In this document: piece by piece, positions 18,197 to 31,036 of the stretch
Position numbering within the stretch: the first letter of the stretch is position 1
How the letters are laid out: every line of letters starts with the position of its first letter
Assembly (NCBI GenBank): GCA_023023105.1
Contig: CP083824.1
Coordinates: forward strand, 1,488,001-1,552,000
Length of the DNA stretch: 64,000 bases
Reading direction: 5' to 3'
Origin: Enterobacter ludwigii
GTDB lineage: Bacteria; Pseudomonadota; Gammaproteobacteria; Enterobacterales; Enterobacteriaceae
Position numbers and translations under genes: made by a program
The notes under the pieces: generated by a model
Database searches by the model: none
What the model saw: the letters and a program-made list of their open reading frames with translations, nothing else
Told to the model about the DNA's origin: nothing

Positions 18197-21100
18197 TTGA
18201 GCCAGGAATACACTGAAGACAAAGAAGTCACACTATCGAAGCTAAGCAGCGGACGTCGTCTCCTCGAGGCTTTGCTGATTGTTATTGCCCTTTTTGCCGT
18301 CTGGCTGATGGCAGCCTTACTCAGTTTCAACCCCTCAGATCCCAGCTGGTCACAAACTGCATGGCATGAGCCTATCCATAATTTAGGCGGTGTCCCCGGA
18401 GCCTGGCTTGCGGACACGCTGTTTTTCATTTTCGGTGTGATGGCCTACACCCTTCCCGTCATTATCATTGGCGGATGCTGGTTTGCGTGGCGTCATCGTC
18501 AGAACGATGATTACATCGACTATTTCGCGGTTTCGCTGCGCCTGATCGGCGCGCTGGCACTGATCCTGACCTCATGCGGTCTGGCGGCCATTAATGCCGA
18601 TGATATCTGGTACTTTGCCTCTGGCGGAGTGATCGGCAGTTTGTTGAGTTCTGCACTGCAACCGATGCTCCACAGCAGCGGCGGCACGCTGGCGCTGCTG
18701 TGCATCTGGGCTGCCGGGCTGACGTTGTTTACCGGCTGGTCCTGGGTGAGCATTGCCGAGAAAATCGGCAGTTTTATCCTCACCATTCTGACCTTCGCCA
18801 GCAACCGTACCCGTCGTGACGATACGTGGGTGGATGAAGACGAGTATGAAGATGAAGACGAAGATGAGGATGAAGCGCCTGTGCAACGTCGCGAATCCCG
18901 TCGCGCCCGTATCCTGCGTGGGGCATTGGCGCGTCGCCAGCGCGTAGCTGAAAAATTTGCCAACCCGCTTGGACGTAAAACCGATGCGGCACTCTTCTCC
19001 GGCAAACGCATGGATGAAGACGAGCAGGTTGAGTATCGCGCAGCAGGTAACGCCGTCGATCCTGATGATGTGCTTTTCTCCGGGAGCCGTGCCACGCCGG
19101 GTGACTTTGACGAATACGATCCGCTGCTAAATGGCCAAACCGTTACCGCGCCGGTTGCGGCTGCCGCAGCAGCAACGACCGCTGCGCAGGCGTATGCTGC
19201 ACCTGTCGAAGCCGTGATGCCATCTGCGCCGGTTTCGCCGCCGGAATCCGTTATTCAGCAGCCTCAGGTTGACTGGCAGACAGCACCCGGTGTTCACACA
19301 CCGGAGCCCGTTATCGCCCCTGAACCGGAAAGCTATATCCCTGTGCATCAGGAGCAGTGGCAGGAGCCTTATCAGCCGCCGCAACCTGAATATGAACCGC
19401 AGCAATATGAACAGCCTGTGGCCCAGCCGTATCAGGAGTATGTGCCTGTGCCGGTTGAATCTGTGCAGCCTTATGTAGCGCCACAGCCTGAACCTGAAGT
19501 GGTGGAAGAGGTGAAACCCTCTCGTCCACCAATGTATTATTTTGAAGAGGTTGAAGAGCGTCGTGCTCGTGAACGCGAGCAGCTGGCAGCCTGGTATCAG
19601 CCTGTGCCTGAACCGGTGCAGGAGCCGGTTACCAAAGCACCTTCTTTCTCTGTTCCGCCGGTTGACCCAACACCTGCTGTTGCTCCTGTTACGGAAAGCG
19701 TTAAGCAGGCAACTGCGGCGGCGGCCGTGGCTGCACCTGTCTTCAGTCTGGCAACCGGTGGGACACCACGTCCTCAGGTGAAAGAGGGTATTGGCCCACA
19801 ATTGCCTCGTCCAAATCGTGTCCGTGTGCCTACTCGTCGTGAGCTTGCTTCTTACGGTATCAAGCTGCCTTCCCAGCGTATGGCCGAAGAAAAAGCGCGT
19901 GAACCAGAGTACGAAGATGACGCCGATGAGATGCAGCAGGACGAGCTGGCCCGCCAGTTCGCAGCGCAACAGAATCAACGTTACGGTGAGGAATACCAGC
20001 ACGATGAACCGATTCTGGAAGATGAAGATGACGCGGCGGAAGCCGAATTAGCGCGCCAGTTTGCCGCAACGCAGCAGCAACGCTATTCCGGTGAACAACC
20101 TGCTGGTGCGAACCCGTTCTCGCTGTCTGATTTTGAATTCTCGCCAATGAAGGATCTGGTGGATGATGGTCCGAGCGAGCCTTTATTCACCCCGAGCGTG
20201 ATGCCGGAAGCCGAGCCAGTGCGTCAGCAGCCAGCTCCGCAGGTTTATATGCAGCCGCAACAGCCGCAACAGGCGCAACAGCCTCCGCAATTCCAGCAAC
20301 CTGCGCCTCAGGCGCAGGAAAGCCTGATTCACCCGCTGCTGATGCGTAATGGTGACAGCCGTCCATTGCAACGTCCAAGTACGCCGCTGCCGTCGCTGGA
20401 CCTGTTAACGCCGCCGCCGTCTGAAGTTGAGCCGGTCGATACGTTTGCGCTGGAGCAGATGGCCCGTCTGGTGGAAGCTCGTCTGGCCGACTTCCGTATC
20501 AAGGCGGACGTGGTGAACTACTCTCCTGGCCCGGTTATTACCCGTTTTGAACTGAATCTGGCGCCGGGTGTTAAAGCCGCGCGTATTTCGAACCTGTCCC
20601 GCGACCTGGCACGTTCGCTGTCGACCGTTGCGGTACGTGTGGTGGAAGTGATTCCCGGCAAACCTTACGTTGGCCTTGAGCTGCCGAACAAAAAACGTCA
20701 AACCGTTTACCTGCGCGAAGTGCTGGATAACACCAAATTCCGCGATAACCCATCCCCGCTGACCGTGGTGCTGGGTAAAGATATCGCGGGCGATCCGGTG
20801 GTGGCTGATCTCGCCAAAATGCCTCACCTGCTTGTAGCGGGGACCACCGGTTCCGGTAAGTCCGTCGGCGTGAACGCCATGATCCTCAGCATGCTTTATA
20901 AAGCGCAGCCGGAAGACGTGCGTTTCATCATGATCGACCCGAAAATGCTCGAACTGTCGGTCTACGAAGGCATTCCGCATCTGCTGACCGAAGTGGTCAC
21001 CGACATGAAAGACGCCGCCAATGCCCTGCGCTGGAGCGTCAATGAGATGGAACGCCGCTACAAGCTGATGTCTGCGCTGGGCGTGCGAAACCTGGCCGGT

Positions 21101-21859
21101 TATAACGAGAAAATTGCCCAGGCTGTGCGCATGGGACGTCCGATCCCGGATCCTTACTGGAAGCCGGGTGACAGCATGGATGCCCAGCATCCGGTGCTGG
21201 AAAAACTGCCTTATATCGTCGTTCTGGTGGATGAGTTCGCTGACCTGATGATGACCGTCGGTAAGAAAGTGGAAGAGTTGATTGCCCGTCTGGCGCAGAA
21301 AGCGCGTGCGGCCGGTATTCACCTTGTTCTCGCGACCCAGCGTCCTTCCGTGGACGTTATCACTGGTCTTATTAAAGCGAACATTCCGACGCGTATTGCG
21401 TTTACGGTATCAAGTAAAATTGACTCCCGTACCATTCTTGATCAGGGCGGCGCAGAGTCGCTGCTGGGTATGGGTGACATGCTCTATTCCGGCCCGAACT
21501 CCACCTCTCCGGTGCGTGTCCACGGCGCGTTTGTCCGCGATGAGGAAGTTCACGCCGTGGTGCAGGACTGGAAAGCGCGCGGTCGTCCGCAGTATGTTGA
21601 TGGTATTACCAGCGATGTAGAAAGCGAAGGCGGCGGTGGCGGTTTTGACGGTGGAGAAGAGCTGGATCCATTATTTGATCAGGCGGTTAACTTCGTTACC
21701 GAAAAACGCAAAGCGTCCATCTCTGGCGTTCAGCGTCAGTTCCGCATCGGCTATAACCGCGCAGCGCGTATCATAGAGCAGATGGAAGCGCAGGGCATCG
21801 TGAGCGAGCAGGGGCATAACGGTAACCGCGAGGTGCTTGCTCCGCCGCCGTTTGACTAA
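18197..21859 (+). CDS. ftsK: DNA translocase FtsK
   Basis: FtsK couples septation to chromosome dimer resolution at dif. The start is TTG at 18197 with GGAGAG 7 bases before it, the same start codon as in E. coli. Four membrane helices occupy about residues 24-165, followed by an acidic stretch and a long Pro/Gln-rich linker to about residue 730. The motor domain has Walker A GTTGSGKS near residue 882 and Walker [12 protein letters not shown]. The C-terminal winged-helix gamma domain ([18 protein letters not shown]) reads KOPS sequences and activates XerD. At 1220 aa it is about 109 residues shorter than in E. coli K-12 (1329), all from the linker, which here lacks the long QPQQPVAPQ-type repeat array. 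Confidence 0.98.
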   Translation: MSQEYTEDKEVTLSKLSSGRRLLEALLIVIALFAVWLMAALLSFNPSDPSWSQTAWHEPIHNLGGVPGAWLADTLFFIFGVMAYTLPVIIIGGCWFAWRHRQNDDYIDYFAVSLRLIGALALILTSCGLAAINADDIWYFASGGVIGSLLSSALQPMLHSSGGTLALLCIWAAGLTLFTGWSWVSIAEKIGSFILTILTFASNRTRRDDTWVDEDEYEDEDEDEDEAPVQRRESRRARILRGALARRQRVAEKFANPLGRKTDAALFSGKRMDEDEQVEYRAAGNAVDPDDVLFSGSRATPGDFDEYDPLLNGQTVTAPVAAAAAATTAAQAYAAPVEAVMPSAPVSPPESVIQQPQVDWQTAPGVHTPEPVIAPEPESYIPVHQEQWQEPYQPPQPEYEPQQYEQPVAQPYQEYVPVPVESVQPYVAPQPEPEVVEEVKPSRPPMYYFEEVEERRAREREQLAAWYQPVPEPVQEPVTKAPSFSVPPVDPTPAVAPVTESVKQATAAAAVAAPVFSLATGGTPRPQVKEGIGPQLPRPNRVRVPTRRELASYGIKLPSQRMAEEKAREPEYEDDADEMQQDELARQFAAQQNQRYGEEYQHDEPILEDEDDAAEAELARQFAATQQQRYSGEQPAGANPFSLSDFEFSPMKDLVDDGPSEPLFTPSVMPEAEPVRQQPAPQVYMQPQQPQQAQQPPQFQQPAPQAQESLIHPLLMRNGDSRPLQRPSTPLPSLDLLTPPPSEVEPVDTFALEQMARLVEARLADFRIKADVVNYSPGPVITRFELNLAPGVKAARISNLSRDLARSLSTVAVRVVEVIPGKPYVGLELPNKKRQTVYLREVLDNTKFRDNPSPLTVVLGKDIAGDPVVADLAKMPHLLVAGTTGSGKSVGVNAMILSMLYKAQPEDVRFIMIDPKMLELSVYEGIPHLLTEVVTDMKDAANALRWSVNEMERRYKLMSALGVRNLAGYNEKIAQAVRMGRPIPDPYWKPGDSMDAQHPVLEKLPYIVVLVDEFADLMMTVGKKVEELIARLAQKARAAGIHLVLATQRPSVDVITGLIKANIPTRIAFTVSSKIDSRTILDQGGAESLLGMGDMLYSGPNSTSPVRVHGAFVRDEEVHAVVQDWKARGRPQYVDGITSDVESEGGGGGFDGGEELDPLFDQAVNFVTEKRKASISGVQRQFRIGYNRAARIIEQMEAQGIVSEQGHNGNREVLAPPPFD

Positions 21860-21988
21860 CCTTCAGCGATTGCAAAGAAGGGTAAATCAGCAAAAAATTA
21901 AGCATTTTCTTCTGTCGCCTGCCTTCGGGCAGGTCCAGAATAGAAGACGGAAACCCCATTTCGGGAAGACGTATTTTAAGGAATAACA

Positions 21989-22603
21989 ATGAAAAAAATC
22001 GCCATCGCCTGTGCATTACTGACCAGTTTTGTCGCCAGCAGCGTCTGGGCTGATGCAGCCAGCGACCTTAAAAGCCGACTGGATAAAGTGAGCAGCTTCC
22101 ACGCCAGCTTCACGCAAAAAGTGACTGACGGCAGCGGCAACGCGGTACAGGAAGGCCAGGGCGATTTGTGGGTAAAGCGCCCCAATCTGTTTAACTGGCA
22201 CATGACCCAGCCGGATGAGAGCATCCTGGTGTCTGACGGTAAAACCTTATGGTTCTTCAACCCGTTCGTTGAGCAGGCAACGGCGACCTGGCTGAAAGAT
22301 GCCACCAGCAATACGCCGTTTATGCTGATTGCCCGCAACCAGTCCAGCGACTGGCAGCAGTACAATATCAAACAGACGGGTGACGAGTTTATCCTGACGC
22401 CGAAAGGCAGCAACGGCAACCTGAAGCAGTTCACCATTAACGTAAGCACCAACGGAACCATTAATCAGTTCGGCGCGGTTGAGCAGGACGATCAGCGCAG
22501 CAGCTACCAGCTTAAGTCTCAGCAGAACGGCGCCGTTGATGCATCGAAATTCACCTTTACCCCGCCGAAGGGCGTAACGGTGGACGACCAACGCAATAAG
22601 TAA
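21989..22603 (+). CDS. lolA: Outer-membrane lipoprotein carrier LolA
   Basis: LolA is the periplasmic chaperone that takes lipoproteins from LolCDE to LolB. The 204-aa precursor has a Sec signal peptide (residues 1-21, cleavage after VWA). A Shine-Dalgarno AAGGA precedes the ATG. It sits between ftsK and rarA as in E. coli; rarA starts 9 bases after its stop. Confidence 0.97.
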   Translation: MKKIAIACALLTSFVASSVWADAASDLKSRLDKVSSFHASFTQKVTDGSGNAVQEGQGDLWVKRPNLFNWHMTQPDESILVSDGKTLWFFNPFVEQATATWLKDATSNTPFMLIARNQSSDWQQYNIKQTGDEFILTPKGSNGNLKQFTINVSTNGTINQFGAVEQDDQRSSYQLKSQQNGAVDASKFTFTPPKGVTVDDQRNK

Positions 22604-22612
22604 GAGGCGTGA

Positions 22613-23956
22613 GTGGGCAATCTGTCGCTCGATTTTTCAGATAACGCGTTTCAACCTCTGGCCGCTCGTATGCGGCCAGAAAATTTAGCGCAGTACATCG
22701 GCCAGCAGCATCTGCTGGCTGCCGGAAAGCCTTTGCCGCGTGCTATTGAAGCCGGGCATCTCCATTCCATGATCCTCTGGGGGCCACCCGGCACTGGCAA
22801 AACCACCCTTGCAGAAGTTATTGCCCGCTATGCCAACGCGGACGTTGAACGTCTTTCGGCGGTCACCTCCGGCGTGAAAGAGATCCGCGAGGCGATCGAG
22901 CGTGCGCGGCAGAACCGCAATGCCGGGCGGCGTACCATCCTCTTTGTGGACGAAGTCCACCGCTTCAACAAGAGCCAGCAGGATGCTTTCCTGCCGCATA
23001 TTGAAGACGGCACGATTTTCTTCATCGGTGCAACCACTGAAAACCCGTCGTTTGAACTGAACTCGGCGCTGCTTTCGCGTGCGCGCGTTTACCTGCTCAA
23101 ATCGCTGACCACCGAGGATATCGAAAAGGTTCTCACCCAGGCAATGGACGACAAAGCACGCGGCTACGGTGGGCAGGATATCGTTTTACCTGACGAGACG
23201 CGTCGTGCGATTGCTGAGTTGGTCAACGGTGATGCGCGTCGGGCACTGAATACGCTGGAGATGATGGCCGATATGGCCGAAATTGATGACTCCGGCAAGA
23301 GAGTGCTTAAACCGGAACTGCTCACCGAGATTGCTGGTGAACGCAGCGCGCGTTTCGATAACAAGGGCGACCGTTTTTACGATCTGATCTCGGTGCTACA
23401 TAAGTCCGTGCGAGGCAGCGCGCCGGATGCGGCACTTTACTGGTATGCACGCATTATCACTGCCGGTGGCGATCCGCTGTATGTTGCACGACGTTGCCTG
23501 GCTATTGCCTCGGAAGATGTCGGCAATGCTGATCCACGGGCGATGCAGGTGGCGCTCTCAGCATGGGACTGTTTTACCCGCGTCGGTCCCGCTGAAGGGG
23601 AGCGCGCCATTGCGCAGGCGATTGTCTATCTGGCCTGTGCGCCGAAGAGTAATGCGGTCTATACCGCCTTTAAAGCGGCAATGTCTGATGCGCGTGAACG
23701 TCCGGACTACGATGTGCCGGTTCATCTGCGTAATGCACCGACCAAACTGATGAAAGAGATGGGGTATGGTCAGGAGTACCGTTACGCCCATGATGAACCC
23801 AATGCCTACGCTGCCGGAGAGGAATATTTCCCGCAAGAGATGGCACAAACGCGCTATTATCATCCCACAAACAGAGGTCTTGAAGGCAAGATTGGTGAAA
23901 AGCTCACCTGGCTCGCCGGACAGGATCAAAATAGCCCTATAAAACGCTACCGTTAG
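22613..23956 (+). CDS. rarA: Replication-associated recombination protein RarA
   Basis: RarA (MgsA) is an AAA+ ATPase of the clamp-loader/WHIP family that acts at stalled replication forks and binds ssDNA ends with SSB. The start is GTG at 22613, with GAGG just ahead, giving 447 aa, the E. coli length. Walker A GPPGTGKT and Walker [11 protein letters not shown] are present, with an arginine finger region in the N-terminal half and a tetramerisation domain after residue 250. It follows lolA by 9 bases and is probably co-transcribed with it. Confidence 0.97.
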   Translation: MGNLSLDFSDNAFQPLAARMRPENLAQYIGQQHLLAAGKPLPRAIEAGHLHSMILWGPPGTGKTTLAEVIARYANADVERLSAVTSGVKEIREAIERARQNRNAGRRTILFVDEVHRFNKSQQDAFLPHIEDGTIFFIGATTENPSFELNSALLSRARVYLLKSLTTEDIEKVLTQAMDDKARGYGGQDIVLPDETRRAIAELVNGDARRALNTLEMMADMAEIDDSGKRVLKPELLTEIAGERSARFDNKGDRFYDLISVLHKSVRGSAPDAALYWYARIITAGGDPLYVARRCLAIASEDVGNADPRAMQVALSAWDCFTRVGPAEGERAIAQAIVYLACAPKSNAVYTAFKAAMSDARERPDYDVPVHLRNAPTKLMKEMGYGQEYRYAHDEPNAYAAGEEYFPQEMAQTRYYHPTNRGLEGKIGEKLTWLAGQDQNSPIKRYR

Positions 23957-24027
23957 CGCTATCGTTGCGGTAATGTTGGCAATGTATCCCTGTGACCGCA
24001 GGCTGTGGTCACATTTTCCTATTTTAA

Positions 24028-25341
<1,314 letters not shown>

Positions 25342-25357
25342 TTCTTTGCCTCACAAC

Positions 25358-25384
25358 AAAAAAGCGCCTTCGGGCGCTTTTTTT
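25358..25384 (+). terminator. serS terminator
   Basis: AAAAAAGCGCC-TTC-GGGCGCTTTTTT, a strong hairpin with a UUCG-type loop and a T run. Confidence 0.9.
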
Positions 25385-25395
25385 ATGCCTCTGAA

Positions 25396-25409
25396 TTGAT
25401 ACTACGCAA
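25396..25409 (+). promoter_or_regulatory. FNR site upstream of dmsA
   Basis: TTGAT-ACTA-CGCAA matches the FNR consensus TTGAT-N4-ATCAA in 8 of 10 half-site positions. It closely resembles the known E. coli dmsA FNR site. It is 143 bases before the dmsA start, which suits anaerobic activation. TACTCCT at 25434 may be one NarL heptamer, which would fit nitrate repression. Confidence 0.65.
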
Positions 25410-25551
25410 TACCCCCTCCCTCTAAAGTAGTAATACTCCTCCGAATGAAAGTTAGCATAAATGACTGATAACGAAGAGTTTCGTTATATATAAAACTATA
25501 TAGCGGTATGTGCCGCCTCTCTTTTCTTTGTGAGCAACCAAGTGAGTCTCT

Positions 25552-27996
25552 ATGAAAATCAACGCGCCTGAAGCATTAATGGCAGCTGAGGTCACTCGCC
25601 GTGGGTTGATGAAAACCACGGCAATAGGCGGCCTGGCTATGGCCAGTAGCGCCCTCACGCTTCCTTTTACCCGGCTGGCGTCGGCGGCAGATGCATTGTC
25701 CCCGGCGACAGCTCCGGAAAAAGTGGTGTGGAGCGCCTGTACCGTAAACTGTGGTAGTCGTTGTCCACTGCGTATGCATGTGGTGGATGGCGAAATTAAA
25801 TATGTTGAAACCGACAATACCGGGGACGATAACTACGAAGGATTACATCAGGTACGCGCTTGTCTGCGTGGCCGTTCCATGCGTCGTCGTGTGTATAATC
25901 CGGACCGTCTGAAGTACCCAATGAAGCGCGTTGGTAAGCGTGGGGAAGGGAAGTTCGAGCGCATTAGCTGGGATGAAGCCTACGATATCATCGCCACCAA
26001 CATGCAGCGTTTGATCAACGAGTATGGCAACGAATCCATCTACCTGAACTACGGTACCGGGACGCTCGGCGGCACCATGACCCGTTCCTGGCCACCGGGT
26101 AAAACACTGGTGGCGCGCCTGATGAACTGCTGCGGCGGTTATCTTAATCACTATGGTGACTACTCCTCTGCTCAGATCGCTGCTGGCCTGAACTACACCT
26201 ACGGTGGCTGGGCGGACGGCAACAGTCCGTCCGATATCGAAAACAGCAAGCTGGTTGTGCTGTTCGGTAACAACCCGGGTGAAACCCGCATGAGCGGTGG
26301 CGGGGTGACATATTACCTCGAACAGGCTCGCGCTAAGTCCAATGCCCGCATGATCATCATCGATCCGCGCTATACCGATACCGGTGCCGGGCGAGAAGAT
26401 GAGTGGATCCCAATCCGTCCAGGTACCGATGCGGCGCTGGTCTCAGCGCTGGCGTGGGTGATGATCACCGAAAACCTCGTCGATCAGCCTTTCCTGGATA
26501 AATACTGCGTCGGTTACGACGAGAAAACCCTGCCAGCCAGCGCGCCGGCAAACGGGCATTACAAAGCGTACATTCTTGGCCAGGGCAGCGATGGCGTGGC
26601 GAAAACGCCAGAGTGGGCGTCCACGATCACCGGTATTCCGGTCGAACGCATCGTCCAGCTGGCGCGTGAGATTGGCTCAGCCAAACCGGCCTATATCAGC
26701 CAGGGCTGGGGCCCGCAACGTCATGCAAACGGTGAAATCGCGACCCGCGCCATTTCTATGCTCTCCATCCTGACCGGCAACGTCGGTATTCATGGCGGCA
26801 ATACCGGTGCGCGTGAAGGCTCGTATGAAGTGCCGTTCGAACGTATGCCGACACTGGATAACCCGGTTCAGACCAGCATCTCGATGTTTATGTGGACCGA
26901 TGCGATCGAACGTGGTCCGGAAATGACCGCTTTGCGCGACGGTGTGCGCGGCAAGGACAAGCTGGATGTGCCGATCAAGATGATCTGGAACTATGCCGGC
27001 AACTGTCTGATCAACCAGCATTCTGAAATTAACCGTACCCACGAAATCCTGCAGGATGACAAGAAGTGCGAGATGATTGTGGTCATCGACTGCCACATGA
27101 CCTCCTCGGCAAAATATGCCGATATCCTGCTGCCGGACTGTACTGCATCTGAGCAGATGGATTTTGCGCTGGACGCCTCCTGCGGCAACATGTCCTATGT
27201 GATCTTCACCGATCAGGCCATCAAACCTCGCTTTGAGTGCAAAACCATCTATGAGATGACCTCTGATCTGGCGAAACGTCTTGGCGTTGAGCAGCAGTTT
27301 ACTGAGGGGCGTACTCAGGAAGGGTGGATGCGTCATCTGCATGAACTTTCCCGTAAAACGATCCCTGACCTGCCAGATTTCGACACCTTCCGTAAGCAAG
27401 GGATGTACAAACAGCGCGATCCGGAAGGGCACCACGTGGCGTACAAAACGTTCCGTGAAGACCCGCAGGCGAACCCGCTAACCACACCGTCGGGTAAAAT
27501 CGAAATCTACTCCGAAGAGCTGGCAAAAATTGCCTCAACCTGGGAGTTGCCGGAAGGGGACGTTATCGATCCGCTGCCGATCTACACACCGGGCTTTGAA
27601 AACTATAACGATCCGCTGACGGCGAAATTCCCGCTGCAGTTGACCGGTTTCCACTACAAAGCGCGAGTTCACTCCACGTACGGTAACGTCGACGTACTGA
27701 AAGCCGCCTGCCGTCAGGAGATGTGGATCAACCCGATGGATGCCAAAGCGCGTGGCATCAACAATGGCGATCGCGTACGCATTTTCAACGGGCGTGGTGA
27801 GGTACATATCGAAGCCAAGGTTACACCGCGCATGATGCCTGGCGTTGTCGCGCTGGGGGAAGGGGCCTGGTATAACCCGGATGCCAACCGCATCGACCAG
27901 GCAGGCAGTATTAACGTACTGACTACACAGCGCCCATCGCCACTGGCGAAAGGTAACCCATCTCACACAAACCTTGTTCAGGTTGAAAAGGTTTAA
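25552..27996 (+). CDS. dmsA: Anaerobic DMSO reductase catalytic subunit DmsA
   Basis: DmsA carries the molybdo-bis(MGD) cofactor and reduces DMSO and N-oxides as terminal electron acceptors. The 814-aa precursor equals E. coli length. It has a twin-arginine signal (TRRGLMKTT at residues 15-23, cleavage after about residue 45). A Cys cluster CTVNCGSRC with a later Cys binds the FS0 iron-sulfur cluster. It is first in the dmsABC operon and is exported folded by Tat with DmsB. Confidence 0.97.
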   Translation: MKINAPEALMAAEVTRRGLMKTTAIGGLAMASSALTLPFTRLASAADALSPATAPEKVVWSACTVNCGSRCPLRMHVVDGEIKYVETDNTGDDNYEGLHQVRACLRGRSMRRRVYNPDRLKYPMKRVGKRGEGKFERISWDEAYDIIATNMQRLINEYGNESIYLNYGTGTLGGTMTRSWPPGKTLVARLMNCCGGYLNHYGDYSSAQIAAGLNYTYGGWADGNSPSDIENSKLVVLFGNNPGETRMSGGGVTYYLEQARAKSNARMIIIDPRYTDTGAGREDEWIPIRPGTDAALVSALAWVMITENLVDQPFLDKYCVGYDEKTLPASAPANGHYKAYILGQGSDGVAKTPEWASTITGIPVERIVQLAREIGSAKPAYISQGWGPQRHANGEIATRAISMLSILTGNVGIHGGNTGAREGSYEVPFERMPTLDNPVQTSISMFMWTDAIERGPEMTALRDGVRGKDKLDVPIKMIWNYAGNCLINQHSEINRTHEILQDDKKCEMIVVIDCHMTSSAKYADILLPDCTASEQMDFALDASCGNMSYVIFTDQAIKPRFECKTIYEMTSDLAKRLGVEQQFTEGRTQEGWMRHLHELSRKTIPDLPDFDTFRKQGMYKQRDPEGHHVAYKTFREDPQANPLTTPSGKIEIYSEELAKIASTWELPEGDVIDPLPIYTPGFENYNDPLTAKFPLQLTGFHYKARVHSTYGNVDVLKAACRQEMWINPMDAKARGINNGDRVRIFNGRGEVHIEAKVTPRMMPGVVALGEGAWYNPDANRIDQAGSINVLTTQRPSPLAKGNPSHTNLVQVEKV

Positions 27997-28006
27997 GGAG
28001 TAACCG

Positions 28007-28624
28007 ATGACAACCCAGTATGGATTTTTTATTGATTCCAGCCGTTGCACCGGGTGCAAAACTTGCGAGCTGGCCTGTAAAGATTACAAAGATCTGACCC
28101 CGGACGTCAGCTTCCGCCGAATCTACGAATACGCCGGGGGTGACTGGCAGGAAGATAACGGCGTCTGGCATCAAAACGTGTTCGCCTACTACCTGTCGAT
28201 TGCCTGCAACCACTGTGAAGATCCGGCCTGTACTAAGGTCTGTCCGAGTGGGGCGATGCACAAGCGCGATGACGGTTTTGTCGTCGTGGATGAAGATGTC
28301 TGCATCGGCTGTCGCTACTGCCACATGGCCTGCCCGTATGGTGCGCCGCAGTACAATGCCGCTAAAGGTCATATGACCAAGTGCGACGGCTGCCACTCAC
28401 GCGTGGCGGATGGCAAAAAACCGATTTGCGTCGAGTCCTGTCCGCTGCGCGCGCTGGACTTTGGCCCAATTGAAGAGCTGCGTAAAAAACACGGTCAGCT
28501 TGCGGCGGTAGCGCCACTACCGTCAGCGCACTTCACGAAGCCGAGTATTGTGATTAAACCTAACGCCAACAGCCGTCCGACAGGTGACACCACCGGCTAC
28601 CTGGCAAATCCGAAGGAGGTGTGA
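28007..28624 (+). CDS. dmsB: DMSO reductase iron-sulfur subunit DmsB
   Basis: The 205-aa electron-transfer subunit holds four Cys groups for four [4Fe-4S] clusters, e.g. CTGCKTCELAC near residue 15, CNHCEDPACTKVCP near 68 and CIGCRYCHMACP near 100. It passes electrons from DmsC to DmsA and reaches the periplasm with DmsA. It starts 10 bases after dmsA behind AAGGAG. Confidence 0.97.
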   Translation: MTTQYGFFIDSSRCTGCKTCELACKDYKDLTPDVSFRRIYEYAGGDWQEDNGVWHQNVFAYYLSIACNHCEDPACTKVCPSGAMHKRDDGFVVVDEDVCIGCRYCHMACPYGAPQYNAAKGHMTKCDGCHSRVADGKKPICVESCPLRALDFGPIEELRKKHGQLAAVAPLPSAHFTKPSIVIKPNANSRPTGDTTGYLANPKEV

Positions 28625-28625
28625 G

Positions 28626-29489
28626 ATGGGAAGTGGATGGCATGAATGGCCGCTGATGATCTTCACGGTCTTTGGGCAATGTGTTGCCGGTGGGTTTATC
28701 GTGCTCGCCCTGGCGCTGTTAAAAGGCAACCTCAGTGCTGAACAGCAGCAGCGTCTCGTGTTGAGTATGTTTGGTCTGTGGGTACTGATGGGAATTGGCT
28801 TTATTGCCTCAACGCTGCATCTGGGCTCACCGATGCGTGCGTTTAACTCCCTGAACCGCGTGGGGGCCTCATCACTCAGTAATGAGATTGCCAGCGGGGC
28901 GATTTTCTTCGCCGTCGGTGGTCTGGGATGGCTGCTGGCAGCGCTGAAAAAATTGCCTGCGGGTCTACGCAGCCTGTGGCTGATCGTGACCATGGTGCTG
29001 GGCGTGGTATTCGTATGGATGATGGTGCGCGTGTACAACACCATTGATACCGTTCCCACCTGGTACAGCGTCTGGACGCCGATGAGTTTCTTCCTGACGA
29101 TGTTTATCGGTGGTCCGCTGTTGGGCTACCTGCTGCTGCGCGTAGCGGGCGTAGATGGGTGGGCAATGCGTTTGCTCCCCGCTGTTTCGCTGCTGGCGCT
29201 GGTGGTGAGTGCAATGGTTGCCCTGATGCAGGGAACCGAACTGGCAACCATTCACAGCTCGATTCAGCAGGCCTCTGCCCTGGTGCCGGACTACGGTTCA
29301 CTGATGGCCTGGCGCATCGTTCTGCTGGTCGCGGCGTTGGTATTCTGGATCGCTCCTCAGCTTAAAGGATATCAGCCCGCGCTGCCGCTGCTGTCGCTGG
29401 CTTTTGTGCTGGTACTGGCGGGTGAACTGATTGGCCGTGGTGTGTTCTACGGATTGCATATGACCGTGGGTATGGCTATTGCCAGTTAA
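28626..29489 (+). CDS. dmsC: DMSO reductase membrane anchor DmsC
   Basis: DmsC is the eight-helix inner-membrane anchor that oxidises menaquinol and passes electrons to DmsB. The start at 28626 (MGSGWHEWPL) gives 287 aa, the E. coli length, one base after the dmsB stop and with AAGGAGG overlapping the end of dmsB. An upstream in-frame Met at 28584 lies inside dmsB and was rejected. Confidence 0.97.
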   Translation: MGSGWHEWPLMIFTVFGQCVAGGFIVLALALLKGNLSAEQQQRLVLSMFGLWVLMGIGFIASTLHLGSPMRAFNSLNRVGASSLSNEIASGAIFFAVGGLGWLLAALKKLPAGLRSLWLIVTMVLGVVFVWMMVRVYNTIDTVPTWYSVWTPMSFFLTMFIGGPLLGYLLLRVAGVDGWAMRLLPAVSLLALVVSAMVALMQGTELATIHSSIQQASALVPDYGSLMAWRIVLLVAALVFWIAPQLKGYQPALPLLSLAFVLVLAGELIGRGVFYGLHMTVGMAIAS

Positions 29490-29508
29490 CGTTGCATTTA
29501 GTTATATC

Positions 29509-29535
29509 AAGCCGGGCCTGAGTGCCCGGCTTTTT
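29509..29535 (+). terminator. dmsABC terminator
   Basis: AAGCCGGGC-CTGAGT-GCCCGGCTTTTT, 19 bases after dmsC. The remaining 230 bases to ycaD are AT-rich and show no gene. Confidence 0.85.
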
Positions 29536-29764
29536 CTTTTTTCGATCATGAAATTTTTCGACTGTCGTTTTGTTTTAATTTCGTTCATTAATAAATAAAA
29601 ACAGATACATAATTAATATCTATAGCAGGCGTTGCATTAGCAGGATAAGTTTTTTAAATCGACAGGGAACATATTGTGCGTGATGGCGAAATCAGCGGAT
29701 TGACTTTGTTTTTGCCAGTGGCATGATGCGCACGAAATCTGAACTTCCTCACGGTTTTTAACCC

Positions 29765-30913
29765 ATGACCACCTATACCCGGCCAGTGCTTCTGTTGCTC
29801 TGTGGCCTACTTCTGTTGACCCTGGCGATCGCAGTGTTAAATACGCTCGTCCCGCTGTGGCTCGCCCATGAAAACTTACCGACCTGGCAGGTGGGTATGG
29901 TCAGCTCGTCCTTTTTTACCGGCAACCTGTTGGGGACGCTGGTCACCGGGAGCCTGATTAAGCGCTTTGGCTTTAATCGCAGCTATTATCTGGCTTCGCT
30001 GATTTTCGCCGCCGGATGTGCCGGTTTAGGCCTTATGGTCGGCTTCTGGAGCTGGATGGCATGGCGTTTTATCGCTGGCGTAGGCTGCGCGATGATTTGG
30101 GTGGTGGTTGAAAGTGCGCTGATGTGCAGCGGTACGTCGCGCAACCGCGGACGCCTGCTGGCAGCCTATATGATGGTTTACTACGTGGGCACCGTGCTGG
30201 GTCAACTGATGGTCAGCAAACTGCCAACCGACCTGATGAGCGTTCTGCCGTGGGTAACGGGTATGGTGCTTGCCGCGATCCTGCCGCTGCTCTTTACGCG
30301 CATTGTGAACCAGAACAGCGAACACCAGGAAGCAACCCACGTCTGGCCGATGCTGAGACTCCGTCAGGCGCGGCTGGGCGTTAACGGCTGCATTATCTCG
30401 GGGATTGTACTGGGCTCACTCTATGGCCTGATGCCGCTCTATCTAAATCATCAGGGCGTCAGCGATTCCGGAATTGGCTTCTGGATGGCGGTTATGGTGA
30501 GTGCAGGGATCGTCGGGCAGTGGCCGATTGGCCGTCTGGCGGACCGTTTCGGTCGTCTGCTGGTACTGCGCGTTCAGGTCTTCGTGGTGATCCTGGGATG
30601 TCTAGCCATGCTCAGCAACGCCGCGATGGCGCCTGCGCTGTTTATTCTCGGGGCCGCTGGCTTTACGCTCTATCCGGTCGCGATGGCCTGGGCCTGTGAG
30701 AAAGTAGAACATCACCAGCTGGTGGCAATGAACCAGGCGCTGTTACTGAGCTATACCATCGGCAGTTTATTAGGGCCGACGTTTACCGCGATGTTGATGC
30801 AGAATTACTCTGATAATTTATTGTTTATCATGATCGCCAGCGTATCGTTTATTTATCTCTTAATGCTGCTGCGCAAAGCGGGCGAACACCCAACGCCTGT
30901 GGCTCATGCCTGA
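29765..30913 (+). CDS. ycaD: MFS transporter YcaD
   Basis: A 382-aa major facilitator with twelve predicted membrane helices, the same length as E. coli YcaD. The family signature between helices 2 and 3 reads [12 protein letters not shown], and a matching one between helices 8 and 9 reads [13 protein letters not shown]. The substrate is unknown. It is a single-gene unit with its own terminator. In E. coli, ycaM, ycaN and ycaK follow before pflA; these are absent here. Confidence 0.95.
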   Translation: MTTYTRPVLLLLCGLLLLTLAIAVLNTLVPLWLAHENLPTWQVGMVSSSFFTGNLLGTLVTGSLIKRFGFNRSYYLASLIFAAGCAGLGLMVGFWSWMAWRFIAGVGCAMIWVVVESALMCSGTSRNRGRLLAAYMMVYYVGTVLGQLMVSKLPTDLMSVLPWVTGMVLAAILPLLFTRIVNQNSEHQEATHVWPMLRLRQARLGVNGCIISGIVLGSLYGLMPLYLNHQGVSDSGIGFWMAVMVSAGIVGQWPIGRLADRFGRLLVLRVQVFVVILGCLAMLSNAAMAPALFILGAAGFTLYPVAMAWACEKVEHHQLVAMNQALLLSYTIGSLLGPTFTAMLMQNYSDNLLFIMIASVSFIYLLMLLRKAGEHPTPVAHA

Positions 30914-30919
30914 TTAATT

Positions 30920-30946
30920 AAAAGCCTGTCGATGACAGGCTTTTTT
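30920..30946 (+). terminator. ycaD terminator
   Basis: AAAAGCCTGTC-GAT-GACAGGCTTTTTT, just after the ycaD stop. Confidence 0.88.
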
Positions 30947-31036
30947 GTCCCTGTCACAACTAAGAGTTTTACTTATTGTTTGTTTATTGCGTCAGACGAT
31001 AATTCATGTGAGTTCTACCACTATAAGGCATCAATC

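Noticed and set aside
20405..21322. 305-codon minus-strand frame opposite the ftsK motor domain
   Set aside because: Shadow of ftsK; no start context and no recognisable domain.
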